Shown here in pieces: positions 1 through 6,539 of a stretch of 16,070 nt of DNA. Each line of letters starts with the position of its first letter. Position 1 is the stretch's first letter. The stretch spans positions 1-16,070 of the forward strand of contig JBKPNX010000118.1 in NCBI GenBank assembly GCA_046732855.1. The letters run 5' to 3'. The notes under the pieces are model-generated. The model saw only the letters and a list, made by a program, of their open reading frames with translations, was not told the origin of the DNA and made no database searches. The position numbers were made by a program, and so were the translations under genes. The stretch is from JBKPNX01 sp046732855. GTDB lineage: Bacteria; Pseudomonadota; Alphaproteobacteria; Geminicoccales; Geminicoccaceae.

Positions 1-58
1 TACTCATCGTGGCGGCCCCGAGTGCAGCAGGTCATAGTTGGGAGCGCCCCAGTTCCGG

Positions 59-703
59 TTATGCAGCCTCTTTGAAATCGCCAATCTGCGCATCAAACGC
101 ACGCTTGAAGGCAGGCCGCGCGGTGCAGCGTTCGATATAGGCTGCGAGGCGCTTGTCGCTCGTGACGATGTCGGTGTGCTTGAGGATTCGCAGCACCGTC
201 GTCATCATCAGATCGCCGGCCGTGAAGCGGTCGCCATCGAGATAGGGCTTGTCGCCGAGCGACTTGGAGAGGGCGGACAGGCGTTTCTGCACGAACTCCA
301 CCGCCCCCGGCCGGCGCAGCTTCGCCCACTCCTCGTTCGCGTAGAAGAGATCGATCAGCGCGACATTCATGACGAAGGGCTCGATGGAATTGAGCGCCGC
401 GATCAGCCATTGCGTCGCGCGTGCGCGGGCGCCCACGTCCTTCGGTAGGAGCGCCTCGCTCCGTTCGCCGATGTAGAGGACAACGGCTCCGGATTCGAAG
501 AGGACGAAGCCATCTTCTTCAAGGATCGGCACCTGCCCGAAGGGCTGCAGCGCGCGATAGTCGGGTTTGTCCTGATCGCCCTGTTCAAGAAGACGGGTTT
601 TGTAAGGCAGGCCGGCTTCCTCCAGCGCCCAGCGCGCGCGCAGATCGCGCACCTGGCCTTGGGCGAAATCTGGGACCCACTTGAAAGCGGAGATCGTGAT
701 CAT
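59..703 (-). CDS. Glutathione S-transferase family protein
   Basis: The 214-residue product has the length and two-domain layout of a cytosolic glutathione S-transferase, which conjugates glutathione to electrophiles or reduces them. Residues 1-80 form the thioredoxin-like domain. The cis-proline that contacts glutathione is at V58-P59 in FGQVPILEEDG, and the glutamate-serine pair that binds the gamma-glutamyl group is at E70-S71 in LFESGAVVLYIGE. Residues 90-205 are the helical C-terminal domain, including the YLDGDRFTAGDLMM segment expected near the N-capping motif. The ATG at 703 is preceded by a GGGAG ribosome binding site about 8 bases upstream. The gene looks intact, unlike the second GST at 13908-14699. 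The substrate cannot be predicted. The downstream neighbour on this strand lies outside the window. Confidence 0.93.
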   Translation of the reverse strand: MITISAFKWVPDFAQGQVRDLRARWALEEAGLPYKTRLLEQGDQDKPDYRALQPFGQVPILEEDGFVLFESGAVVLYIGERSEALLPKDVGARARATQWLIAALNSIEPFVMNVALIDLFYANEEWAKLRRPGAVEFVQKRLSALSKSLGDKPYLDGDRFTAGDLMMTTVLRILKHTDIVTSDKRLAAYIERCTARPAFKRAFDAQIGDFKEAA

Positions 704-813
704 GTGGTGTGCTCCCTTGCGATTTCTTGAACGTGGACGAAGCGACGCTACGGCAAAGATAGTGTCCCATGACGTGGGGTATAGAGGCCGAAGCGCGGCG
801 TGGGCCGGGAAGA

Positions 814-1154
814 CTACGCCTCCGGCCCGAGCTTCTTCTCAGCTACGGTTTGCCAGTACCGGCCGGTAGCTGCGATGCAGCTGACCCCGTCCGGCCCGGT
901 GAGCACTACGCTCAGGAAATGCCATCCTCGCTCGCAAACACCTGGAGCAACTTACCGTCGCTCGCGAGGCCCCGAGCGACCGGCACCTCCCCATAGCGGC
1001 TTTCGAGCTCTTTGCTCACTGCCTCATCGCTCGCGCAAACCGGCGCTGCGAGAGCGGCATTGGCGTAAAGCGGCACACTCAGTCCAAAGAAGATGGCACC
1101 GGACACGAGTACGATCGATGCCCTCAGCGTTTCACGGACCAGGATTCTGAACAC
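814..1154 (-). pseudogene. Small secreted protein, frameshifted near 922-926
   Basis: The gene begins at a GTG (1154) preceded by GAGAGGAG. It encodes a hydrophobic signal peptide (about residues 11-32) with a likely cleavage after ANAALA, then PVCASDE and ELESRYGEVPVARGLASDG, ending VFASEDG before a premature TGA at 912-914. The adjacent frame continues at exactly that point without a stop for 36 codons. It reads WHFLSVVLTGPDGVSCIAATG, then RYWQTVAEKKLGPEA, and ends at a TAG (814-816). The joined product resembles short periplasmic proteins of Alphaproteobacteria with an ERYGE...G...LLEVFAS...GVSC pattern and two cysteines, whose function I do not know. One missing base around 922-926 explains the break. 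It could be a pseudogene or a sequencing error. Confidence 0.75.
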
Positions 1155-1238
1155 TGCTCGCTCCTCTCGGCTTCCGGCGACCACATCAAGGTCGGGCACG
1201 CTCGTAGCACCACTCGCCGAAACGCCCACATCGGTCAC

Positions 1239-1641
1239 GATGTAAGACGGACCTGTGTGCTGCGTGAGTGACGACCGTCACAAAATCAAAAAAATTCATA
1301 CCTCGTGCACCCGCGTCGGGTTATCTAGAATGGTCTGGCGGGGGTCCTGGCAAGAAAACGAAAGAAGCCTGACCATGGTCCTAGCCACCGACTGGAGCCT
1401 TGGAGCCAAACAATAGGTAGCGCGCGTGACCGATTATCCAGTGACAACTGTCTGACGACCTGGGCCAAAGCGGGCAAGCCCGAACTGTCGGCTCTAAGCG
1501 AGCTCGACACGCCGGCTGCGGCGGCTGGCCCGGTGCGCACGGCTTAGCGCGTGTCCTGACCGCGCACCGGACATGAGCGGACACGACCTCGTTGCCGCCT
1601 CGATAGGATATTCGATTAGTCACGCGGCCGACGGCACCACG
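1239..1641. other. Gap of about 400 bases without a recognised gene
   Basis: No frame here encodes a protein I recognise. The stretch contains the CRP-type palindrome at 1267-1282, followed by a short A-rich tract (about 1282-1296) that may belong to the promoter of the minus-strand secreted-protein gene. On the plus strand, 1329-1415 is a 28-codon ORF without a clear ribosome binding site. A second short open stretch, 1431-1547 plus, ends LSALSELDTPAAAAGPVRTA and has protein-like composition, but it has no good start and no family I can name. It could be a gene remnant. Confidence 0.4.
1267..1282. promoter_or_regulatory. CRP-type binding site (AGTGA-N6-TCACA)
   Basis: The sequence is AGTGACGACCGTCACA, a palindrome matching the CRP consensus TGTGA-N6-TCACA at nine of ten positions. 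It lies 113 bases upstream of the GTG of the minus-strand secreted-protein gene and about 360 bases beyond the 3' end of the Crp/Fnr regulator gene. That regulator carries the RETVxR recognition-helix motif that reads this consensus in E. coli CRP. Binding is inferred. Confidence 0.5.
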
Positions 1642-2364
1642 CTACGGCTCGGTGCGGATGGTTGACGCTGCGGGGCTGCCAAGGCGGATGATGGCCGCTT
1701 CGAGCTGAGCCGGATTGTGAATGCGGAGAGTTCGGCCAGCGCGCCGCACGATACCATCACGGGCAAGCTGAGAAAGCGTTCGAGCGACTGTCTCACGGGT
1801 AGTTCCGGCCCAGCCGGCGAGATCCTTCTGGGTAGGCAGGGAAGCGATCATCCAGGCTCCAGATCGCTCGTCACGCTGCGCCAGGCGCAGCAGCTCCTGG
1901 CACACCCTGGCCATCGCTCCCATGGTGGTGAGCTCGATCAGGCGCTCGTCGGTGGTGCGAATAATTCTGACCAGGCCCCGGAGCAGCCCGATTGCGATCT
2001 CCGGCTGATCGCGAATCAGAGCTTCGAACTGTGTCGGGGGCAGCGCCGCGAGCAAGCAATCCTCGATCGCGACCACAGAGGCGGAGCGCGCTAGGCCGTC
2101 GATCGCCGAGAGCTCCCCGAAATGACCACCCGCCCCGATGATGGCGTAGACCACCTCACGTCCTGTAGCGGAAAAATCGACGGCCCGAACGCTGCCCTCG
2201 ACCACGAAGAACACGTCGCGGTTATCACTTGAGCGATCGAGGATACGCTGCCCGGCGATAACGCGCCGCCAGCGGCAGTGCTGCTCTAGCCCGGCCAACT
2301 CGGCCTGGGAGAGGCTCTGCAACAATCGAATACCCCGAAGACTGTGGCCCGTTGCTCTAAACAC
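1642..2364 (-). CDS. Crp/Fnr family transcriptional regulator
   Basis: The 240-residue protein has the standard family layout: a cyclic-nucleotide-binding beta-roll (about residues 13-125), a dimerisation helix (about 127-160) and a winged helix-turn-helix (about 165-220). The phosphate-binding cassette reads FGELSAIDGLARSASV. E84, R93 and S94 match the cAMP-contacting glutamate, arginine and serine of E. coli CRP, so cAMP or another cyclic nucleotide is a plausible ligand. It has no N-terminal cysteine cluster, so it is not an iron-sulphur Fnr. The recognition helix TTRETVARTLSQL keeps R190, E191 and R195, the residues that read TGTGA half-sites in CRP. The start is a GTG at 2364 with TGGAGG just upstream. 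Two GTGA-N6-TCAC sites lie in this window, at 1267 and 6540. Confidence 0.93.
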   Translation of the reverse strand: MFRATGHSLRGIRLLQSLSQAELAGLEQHCRWRRVIAGQRILDRSSDNRDVFFVVEGSVRAVDFSATGREVVYAIIGAGGHFGELSAIDGLARSASVVAIEDCLLAALPPTQFEALIRDQPEIAIGLLRGLVRIIRTTDERLIELTTMGAMARVCQELLRLAQRDERSGAWMIASLPTQKDLAGWAGTTRETVARTLSQLARDGIVRRAGRTLRIHNPAQLEAAIIRLGSPAASTIRTEP

Positions 2365-2433
2365 CGCACCTCCAGTGGCGTTTGCGGGGTACCGCAGTGC
2401 GCCTTACCGCGCGCCCGGGCATCGCGATGGTCC

Positions 2434-2707
2434 TCAACTGAGTGTGCAGCGTAAGTCAATCGGCAACGCCCGCTTGAGGTGGGCCAGGAGGCGCCGCGCG
2501 CGGACCAGGAGCCGCTCGCCGCTCGGGGTGAGACGCAGGCCGCGGCGCTGGTCGCTCGAACAACTGCCGGCCGAATCCTCGAGCCGCTCCACCTGCTGGG
2601 TCACCGCCGCCTGCTCAGGTTGAGGAGGCGCGCGGCGCTCGTCATCCCGCCGGTCTCGGCGGCAGCGACGAAGGCCCTGGACGGGCGGTATCGAGGTTGT
2701 GCGGCAT
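2434..2707 (-). pseudogene. LysR-type regulator remnant, N-terminal part only, several frameshifts
   Basis: The DNA-binding half of a LysR-type regulator can be traced across changing frames. It starts MPHNLDTA at the ATG 2707-2705, moves to another frame for RAFVAAAETGGMTSAARLLN (2678-2613), then to a third for QAAVTQQVERLED (2613-2575). It shifts again for GRQLFER (2572-2552) and returns for GLRLTPSGERLLVRARRLLA. The effector-binding domain of about 200 residues is missing altogether: after LAHLKRAL the frame runs to a stop at 2434. At least three or four indels plus a large deletion make this a genuine pseudogene, not a single sequencing error. It diverges from a DUF1127 gene, an arrangement common in Alphaproteobacteria. 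Confidence 0.82.
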
Positions 2708-2898
2708 GGCTTGAGCTCTGTCATAAGAGCTCGTTATCTCGATCATAATGAACATTCGATTCCGTTATGAAAGCGCTTTCTACCTTTCAAATCGCACAGC
2801 GGGCGGTGACCGCGCTGCTTTCCTTGCGCAAGAATCGGGTCGCTCGTGCGCTCGGGCTGGGCCACACGTTACTTGTAGCATCGGGAATAGGTCGGGCG

Positions 2899-3156
2899 AT
2901 GATGGCGAACCATGGAAGCGAGCTGTTCGTGCAAGAAGGCCCGCCGCTTCGCTTCAGGCCGGGGCTGGCCGCTCGGCTGCTGCACGCGATCGAGCTGGCC
3001 CTGGGCTGGCGGGAAGCGGCGCGCCAGCGGCGCGCGGTGCTCACACTCGACGAGCGCCTGCTCAAGGACATCGGCATTACGCGCGCCGATGCGGAGCGCG
3101 AGGCGAGCCGGCGGTTGTGGGACCTTGCGCCGGAGAGTTGGAGGGACTGGCGGTGA
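2899..3156 (+). CDS. DUF1127 domain-containing protein
   Basis: The 85-residue basic protein carries the DUF1127 (YjiS-like) domain at about residues 36-65, with RQRRAVLTLDERLLKDIGI followed by TRADAEREA. Family members are short and arginine-rich. One of them, CcaF1 of Rhodobacter sphaeroides, is reported to bind RNA, but most have no known role. I chose the ATG pair at 2899/2902 because it gives the usual family length. The frame is open back to an ATG at 2767, but that extension has no ribosome binding site and is not family-like. The stop codon TGA (3154-3156) overlaps the ATG of the methyltransferase gene as TGATG, so the two are probably translated together. The second DUF1127 gene of the window is at 12590. 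Confidence 0.85.
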   Translation: MMANHGSELFVQEGPPLRFRPGLAARLLHAIELALGWREAARQRRAVLTLDERLLKDIGITRADAEREASRRLWDLAPESWRDWR

Positions 3157-4010
3157 TGCATCTGGAGGCGAGCGCCCTGGAGGCCTCGCGGAACTATCGA
3201 AGGATCGAACACGCGATCCGTTACTTGGACGAGAACGCGAGCCGGCAGCCGGGGCTCGAGGAGGTCTCGCGCGAGATCGGGCTCAGCCCGTTCCATGCCC
3301 AGCGCCTGTTCACCCGCTACGCAGGCCTTAGCCCCAAGCGTTTCCTCGGCCTGCTGACAGTGGGTCACGCCAAGACGCTGCTGCAGGACGGCCGGAGCGT
3401 GCTCGATGCGACCTACGAGGTCGGGCTGTCGGGGCCGTCGCGCCTGTACGACCTGTTCGTCACCTACGAGGCGATGACGCCCGGCGAATACAAGCGCCAG
3501 GGCGCGGACCTCGAGATCCGCTACGGTCTCTGCCCGACGCCGTTCGGCAAGGCGCTGGTACTAACCACCGACCGCGGCATCGCCGGCCTCAGCTTCGTCA
3601 ATGGCGATGCCAGGGAGGCGCTCGAGCGGGCTCGCGAGGAATGGCCGAGGAGCGCTTTCGTCGCCGATGCTAAGGCGGGCGAACGCGCAATCGCGGCCCT
3701 GTTCGACCGCGACGCCAACGGCGCGCCGCGGCTCCTGCTCAAGGGTACGAACTTCCAGATCAAGGTCTGGGCGGCGCTGCTGCGCGTGCCGCAAGGGCGC
3801 CTGATCTCCTATGGGGAGCTCGCCCGGGAGATCGGCCAGCCCAAGGCGGTGCAGGCGGTCGGTCGGGCGCTCTCGGCCAACCCCCTGGGCTTCATCGTCC
3901 CCTGCCACCGGGTGATCCGGGCAACCGGGGCCCTCGGCGACTACCGCTGGGGCAAGGCGCGCCGGCGCGCAATCCTGGCTTGGGAGGCCGCCGGCCAGGA
4001 CGCCGCTTGA
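3156..4010 (+). CDS. Ada-like methylated-DNA-protein-cysteine methyltransferase with AraC-type helix-turn-helix
   Basis: The 284-residue protein joins an AraC-type DNA-binding domain (about residues 15-115; EVSREIGLSPFHAQRLFTRY and a second helix pair ending MTPGEYKRQ) to an O6-alkylguanine-DNA methyltransferase domain (about 125-280). The acceptor motif IVPCHRVIRATG places the reactive cysteine at C250 with H251 beside it. NFQIKVWAALLRVPQGRLISY supplies the helix before it. The product removes alkyl groups from O6 of guanine by irreversible self-alkylation. It lacks the N-terminal zinc domain of E. coli Ada (354 residues), whose methylated cysteine turns Ada into an activator, so it cannot sense methylphosphotriesters in that way. 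The ATG at 3156 overlaps the DUF1127 stop codon. The longer open frame upstream of it is a shadow of that gene. Confidence 0.95.
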   Translation: MHLEASALEASRNYRRIEHAIRYLDENASRQPGLEEVSREIGLSPFHAQRLFTRYAGLSPKRFLGLLTVGHAKTLLQDGRSVLDATYEVGLSGPSRLYDLFVTYEAMTPGEYKRQGADLEIRYGLCPTPFGKALVLTTDRGIAGLSFVNGDAREALERAREEWPRSAFVADAKAGERAIAALFDRDANGAPRLLLKGTNFQIKVWAALLRVPQGRLISYGELAREIGQPKAVQAVGRALSANPLGFIVPCHRVIRATGALGDYRWGKARRRAILAWEAAGQDAA

Positions 4011-4382
4011 GCGGCGAGCGATCGCCCGCCCCTGCCTGGCTGCCGACTTCCGGGCGTTCAGCATGGGTCCCGCCGTCACCGCCGCCCAGCCGGCACCTCT
4101 CGGCGTGCGCTTCGAGCCCGGGAACGGCTCCCTGTCGTCCTGACACCAAGGCTTCATCGTCTGATCGCCCGGCTGCACAGCCTGTCCGATCAATCCGAAT
4201 TGCGTGCCACGCTTGCTGAGCTCGACATCGTGCTCGTGGAATAGAATGGTTCTGGCGCGAAGGGGTTCGCCGCCGGCAGGTTATGACCCACCTTTTCTGG
4301 CTGTTCGACATGGTGTTCGCCGGCCCATGAGGCCGTCCCGACGACTGCTACGGGAACACAGCCCCGATCGAAGGGTCAGTCG
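4011..4382. other. Gap of about 370 bases without a recognised gene
   Basis: Between the methyltransferase stop and the last recognisable codon of the GFA remnant, no frame on either strand gives a protein that I recognise. The open frames are arginine- and proline-rich readings typical of non-coding strands in high-GC DNA. The stretch sits where the rest of the GFA gene should be, so it may be replaced or foreign sequence. I see no inverted terminal repeats or target duplication that would mark an insertion. Confidence 0.4.
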
Positions 4383-4532
4383 CTGCAGCAGCCGGAACGC
4401 ACCGGGCTTGGCGATCGCCTTCCAGAGCCGCGACTTGGCGCAGATCGAGCAGTTGCACCGGCATGTACCCTCGGCCAGGTCGAGCTCGCATTCGAAGGCG
4501 AACGTCTCCGCCGTCGTGTAGGTTCTCTTCAT
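4383..4532 (-). pseudogene. GFA (CENP-V/GFA domain) family remnant
   Basis: Fifty codons from the ATG at 4532 match the start of a GFA-family protein, a zinc-binding fold named after the glutathione-dependent formaldehyde-activating enzyme: MKRTYT, then FECELDLAEGTCRCNCSICA and KSRLWKAIAKPGAFRLLQ. The CxCxxC zinc ligands of the central loop are present. The first zinc motif, normally GSCHCGxV between MKRTYT and FEC, is gone. In a shifted frame the bases there still read CGDVR, pointing to a deletion plus an indel. After LLQ similarity stops, whereas family members run to about 115-130 residues. The gene starts 24 bases downstream of the membrane-protein stop on the same strand and was probably its operon partner. 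It is almost certainly non-functional. Confidence 0.75.
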
Positions 4533-4556
4533 GCTCGGCGCTCGCATCGGGGGCTC

Positions 4557-5226
4557 TTAGCCGATCTTGCGCCCCAGTTCGCGCAGCTGCAGCAGCGAAA
4601 TCAGATGCAGCATGATCCACAACGGCACGGCGAAAGTGGGGAATCAGACTTAGCGGCATCAAGTCCAGCGAGGCCCATTGCTCCACCTTCTCGCCGGCAA
4701 GAAGTCCAAGGGAAGAGTTGCTCGTCAGTATGCCAGTGGCGAACGCGCCGACGAAGTCGAGCAGCCCGCCCAGGTTCAGAAGTAGCACCTTGAGACGCCA
4801 GCCCGGCGTTTCGTCGATCATTGCGCGCAGAACGAATACGGCGGCGATCCCGACCGCGACGTCGCCTAGACCGGCCGGGAACGCGAACAGCGCGGGACGG
4901 AGATCGAACGCCCAGAGGAAGATGAACATGGCGCCGATCACCCGCCAACTCTGTGCCGCCGTCAGCATGCGAAGATCGAGCGACAGGACAAAATCGCGGA
5001 ACCGCGGCGACAGCGCATAAGCCAAGCCGAAAATCCCGAGGGGCACGGCGAGGGCGGCCAAGATCGGCAATGGCGGCTCTGACGGCCCGGACTCGAACAC
5101 GCCCGCGGCGCCGCCAAGCACAACCGCCAGCAGCCACGCGGCCACAATCAAGACGACGAGCACCGCAAGCGCAGGATCCGTGCCTTTGCCGGATTCCCGC
5201 CATGCGACGCGAGACGAGCCGATCAT
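4557..5226 (-). pseudogene. Polytopic membrane protein, one-base frameshift near its C-terminus
   Basis: From the ATG at 5226, preceded by AAAGAGGCGG, the gene encodes about 195 residues of a membrane protein with hydrophobic spans near residues 20-42, 54-72, 95-112, 118-135 and 146-165. The frame then meets four C residues (GGGG at 4638-4641 on the plus strand). In the original frame the reading continues as soluble, arginine-rich residues. Dropping one C instead restores a final hydrophobic segment, TFAVPLWIMLHLISLLQL, then RELGRKIG and a stop at 4557-4559. The joined product of about 222 residues is a conserved-type hypothetical membrane protein without a function I know. The single shift in a homopolymer run is also a typical sequencing error, so the gene may be intact in the organism. 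Confidence 0.75.
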
Positions 5227-5346
5227 AGCCGCCTCTTTCTGTCCATTTGCAAGTACTTGGCGAAAAACCTCGATACCCGTTCGCGGATGCTTCATTCCTC
5301 GTGCCTGGCCGCGGCCAGAGGCACGAGCGCATCGGCTTCGGCGCAA

Positions 5347-5748
5347 CTAGTTGCGCGGAAGGGGCTGAAGCATGCTCACCCGGTTGCCCTCGGTGTCGAA
5401 GAATGCGACGTACTGGCCGACGCCCGAAATCTCCAAGGGCTCGCCGAGGACCTCGCCGCCGGCTTCGGCCACTTTCTTTATCGCGACCTCGATGTCATCG
5501 ACCGCGATGACGACGGATGGATGGTGCGCCGGCCAGTCGGGCCTTTTCGGGAAGAAGCCGCCATTGATCGCGCCTGGCTCCTTGGGGCGGCTGCCGTCGG
5601 TTTCGGTTGTCGTGGCGAGGACATAGTTGCCCATCTCCTTCCCCAGCATCCGCGTCTGCCAGCCGAACGCGTCTTGGTAGAACTTCGCCATGCGCTCGCG
5701 GTCGTCGTAGGGCATTTCGAAGTGAACGACAGGGTTCATTTTGCTCAT
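5347..5748 (-). CDS. VOC family (glyoxalase/bleomycin-resistance fold) protein
   Basis: The 133-residue protein has the paired beta-alpha-beta-beta-beta modules of the vicinal-oxygen-chelate fold. The first module starts NPVVHFEMPYDDRERMAKFY and runs on to QDAFGW; the second is SVVIAVDDIEVAIKKVAEAG, ending YVAFFDTEGNRVSMLQP. H9 in the first strand and E118 in the DTEGN turn are at usual metal-ligand positions. Members include glyoxalase I, dioxygenases and antibiotic-binding proteins, and the substrate cannot be told from sequence. The ATG at 5748 has a strong AAGGAGG ribosome binding site 7 bases upstream, which decides the start against a much longer open frame. The 61-residue ORF upstream on the same strand may be cotranscribed. 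Confidence 0.92.
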   Translation of the reverse strand: MSKMNPVVHFEMPYDDRERMAKFYQDAFGWQTRMLGKEMGNYVLATTTETDGSRPKEPGAINGGFFPKRPDWPAHHPSVVIAVDDIEVAIKKVAEAGGEVLGEPLEISGVGQYVAFFDTEGNRVSMLQPLPRN

Positions 5749-5798
5749 GTCGGTCCTCCTTGCCGATGGTCGAGACGTTCGAGGAAACGCCGGACCTT

Positions 5799-5984
5799 TC
5801 ACAGTGTGGCCGATTCGCCCTTCCAGAAGGCGCCCCAGCGCTCGACCGCCTTGGACGAAACGAGCGTCTCTTGGCCGACCCCCAGCACGACCTTGCCGGT
5901 ATCCTTGCCGCCGATCCCGACGCTGACTCGTGAGCCGTCGGCAAGGGAACAGCGCCAATAGCGCCACTTGTCCGTCAGGCTCAC
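5799..5984 (-). CDS. Hypothetical protein, 61 residues
   Basis: I do not recognise this protein. The reading from a GTG at 5984 has natural composition for a small beta-rich domain (KWRYWRCSLADGSRVSVGIG, then GKDTGKVVLGVGQETLVSS and ERWGAFWKGE). The overlapping frame, which extends the VOC gene upstream, is arginine-rich and looks like a shadow. No clear ribosome binding site precedes the GTG, so the true start is uncertain. It lies 50 bases upstream of the VOC gene on the same strand and divergent from the MarR gene at 6073, so the palindrome at 6051 could control it too. An alternative is that it is the surviving end of a longer gene. Confidence 0.5.
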   Translation of the reverse strand: MSLTDKWRYWRCSLADGSRVSVGIGGKDTGKVVLGVGQETLVSSKAVERWGAFWKGESATL

Positions 5985-6039
5985 TGCCCGGGCGGGGGAT
6001 GGCGATGTCGACTGCCCGGATCATACTCCACCCAGGGCA

Positions 6040-6067
6040 TTGACAAATAAGTTGATATCAACATAAT
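6040..6067 (+). promoter_or_regulatory. Sigma-70-like promoter of the MarR gene
   Basis: A perfect TTGACA (6040-6045) is followed after 16 bases by CATAAT (6062-6067), five of six bases of the -10 consensus. Transcription would start near 6073-6075, at or next to the ATG of the MarR gene, so the message may be leaderless. The spacer holds the 12-base palindrome at 6051. Confidence 0.6.
6051..6062. promoter_or_regulatory. Palindromic operator GTTGATATCAAC
   Basis: This is a perfect 12-base palindrome lying between the -35 and -10 elements of the MarR promoter, in the divergent region shared with the 61-residue ORF. MarR-type dimers usually bind such palindromes and repress their own genes by covering the promoter. 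The TTGA half-site recurs in the palindrome at 6654 in front of the MarR-GNAT gene. Autoregulation is inferred. Confidence 0.6.
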
Positions 6068-6072
6068 TGCGC

Positions 6073-6519
6073 ATGTCAAGCCGCAACGAGCTTCCCGTCG
6101 AAATCACCCGTATGGTCCGCGACACCTGCCTGTGTCTCCACGTCCAGCGCGCAGCACGGGGGGTGGCGCGGCGCTATGACGAGGCGCTGCGGCCGCTCGG
6201 CCTGACCAACGGCCAGTTCTCCTTGATGATGTCGCTGAACCGGGCGCAGGCGCCCAGCATCGGCCAGGTCTCCACCCTGCTGGCCATGGATCGGACCACG
6301 CTCACCGCCAATCTCAAGCCGCTGGAACGGCGCGGCCTCGTGACGGTGACGGTTGACGACGCGGACAAGCGCAGCCGCCGACTGGCGCTGACGCCGGCAG
6401 GTCGAGATCTGCTCGTCGCGGCGTTCCCGGTCTGGGAGCCGACTCACGCGGCGCTCGAACGCCTGCTCGGTGGGTCCGACCCCGACCGCCTGCGGGCCGA
6501 TCTGCGCGCACTGTCTTGA
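6073..6519 (+). CDS. MarR family transcriptional regulator
   Basis: The 148-residue protein has the MarR winged-helix architecture. N-terminal dimerisation helices are followed by LGLTNGQFSLMMSLNRA, then the helix-turn-helix SIGQVSTLLAMDRTTLTANLKPL (about residues 69-91) and the wing RRGLVTVTVDDADKRSRRLALTP carrying the family D-x-R-x-x-x-L pattern. A cysteine pair in the first helix (DTCLCLHVQRAARG) is seen in relatives and might sense oxidants or electrophiles, but this is inference. I chose the ATG at 6073; the frame is open to a TTG at 6067 that lies inside the predicted -10 box. No ribosome binding site precedes the ATG, consistent with a leaderless message. The likely operator is the palindrome at 6051. 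Targets probably include itself and the divergent ORF/VOC genes. Confidence 0.92.
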   Translation: MSSRNELPVEITRMVRDTCLCLHVQRAARGVARRYDEALRPLGLTNGQFSLMMSLNRAQAPSIGQVSTLLAMDRTTLTANLKPLERRGLVTVTVDDADKRSRRLALTPAGRDLLVAAFPVWEPTHAALERLLGGSDPDRLRADLRALS

Positions 6520-6539
6520 TCGTGGTGCAAGCCCGTGGC

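Noticed and set aside
4..58. A minus-strand tail reading NWGAPNYDLLHSGPPR before a stop at 4-6, just beyond the GST stop.
   Set aside because: It is protein-like but very short, has no start of its own and overlaps the GST end in another frame, so it cannot be supported as a gene.
2706..2760. GAGCTC repeats and an AATG-AA-CATT palindrome between LysR and DUF1127 as LysR-binding sites.
   Set aside because: The repeats are short, GAGCTC is itself a palindrome, and the regulator is decayed, so there is no firm basis for a site.
2748..3155. A 420-codon open frame would extend the methyltransferase by 136 residues at the N-terminus.
   Set aside because: The extra part is arginine- and alanine-rich, has no Ada zinc motif and overlaps the DUF1127 gene in another frame. 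The ATG at 3156 coupled to the DUF1127 stop is the better start.
4348..4637. The membrane-protein frame stays open past the frameshift to 4348 and could be read as a 290-residue protein.
   Set aside because: After 4638 the reading turns soluble and arginine-rich and overlaps the GFA remnant out of frame. The shifted frame gives a natural last helix and stop.
5749..6024. The VOC frame extends upstream to an ATG at 6024.
   Set aside because: The extension is basic low-complexity reading through another ORF, and the strong ribosome binding site sits right before 5748.
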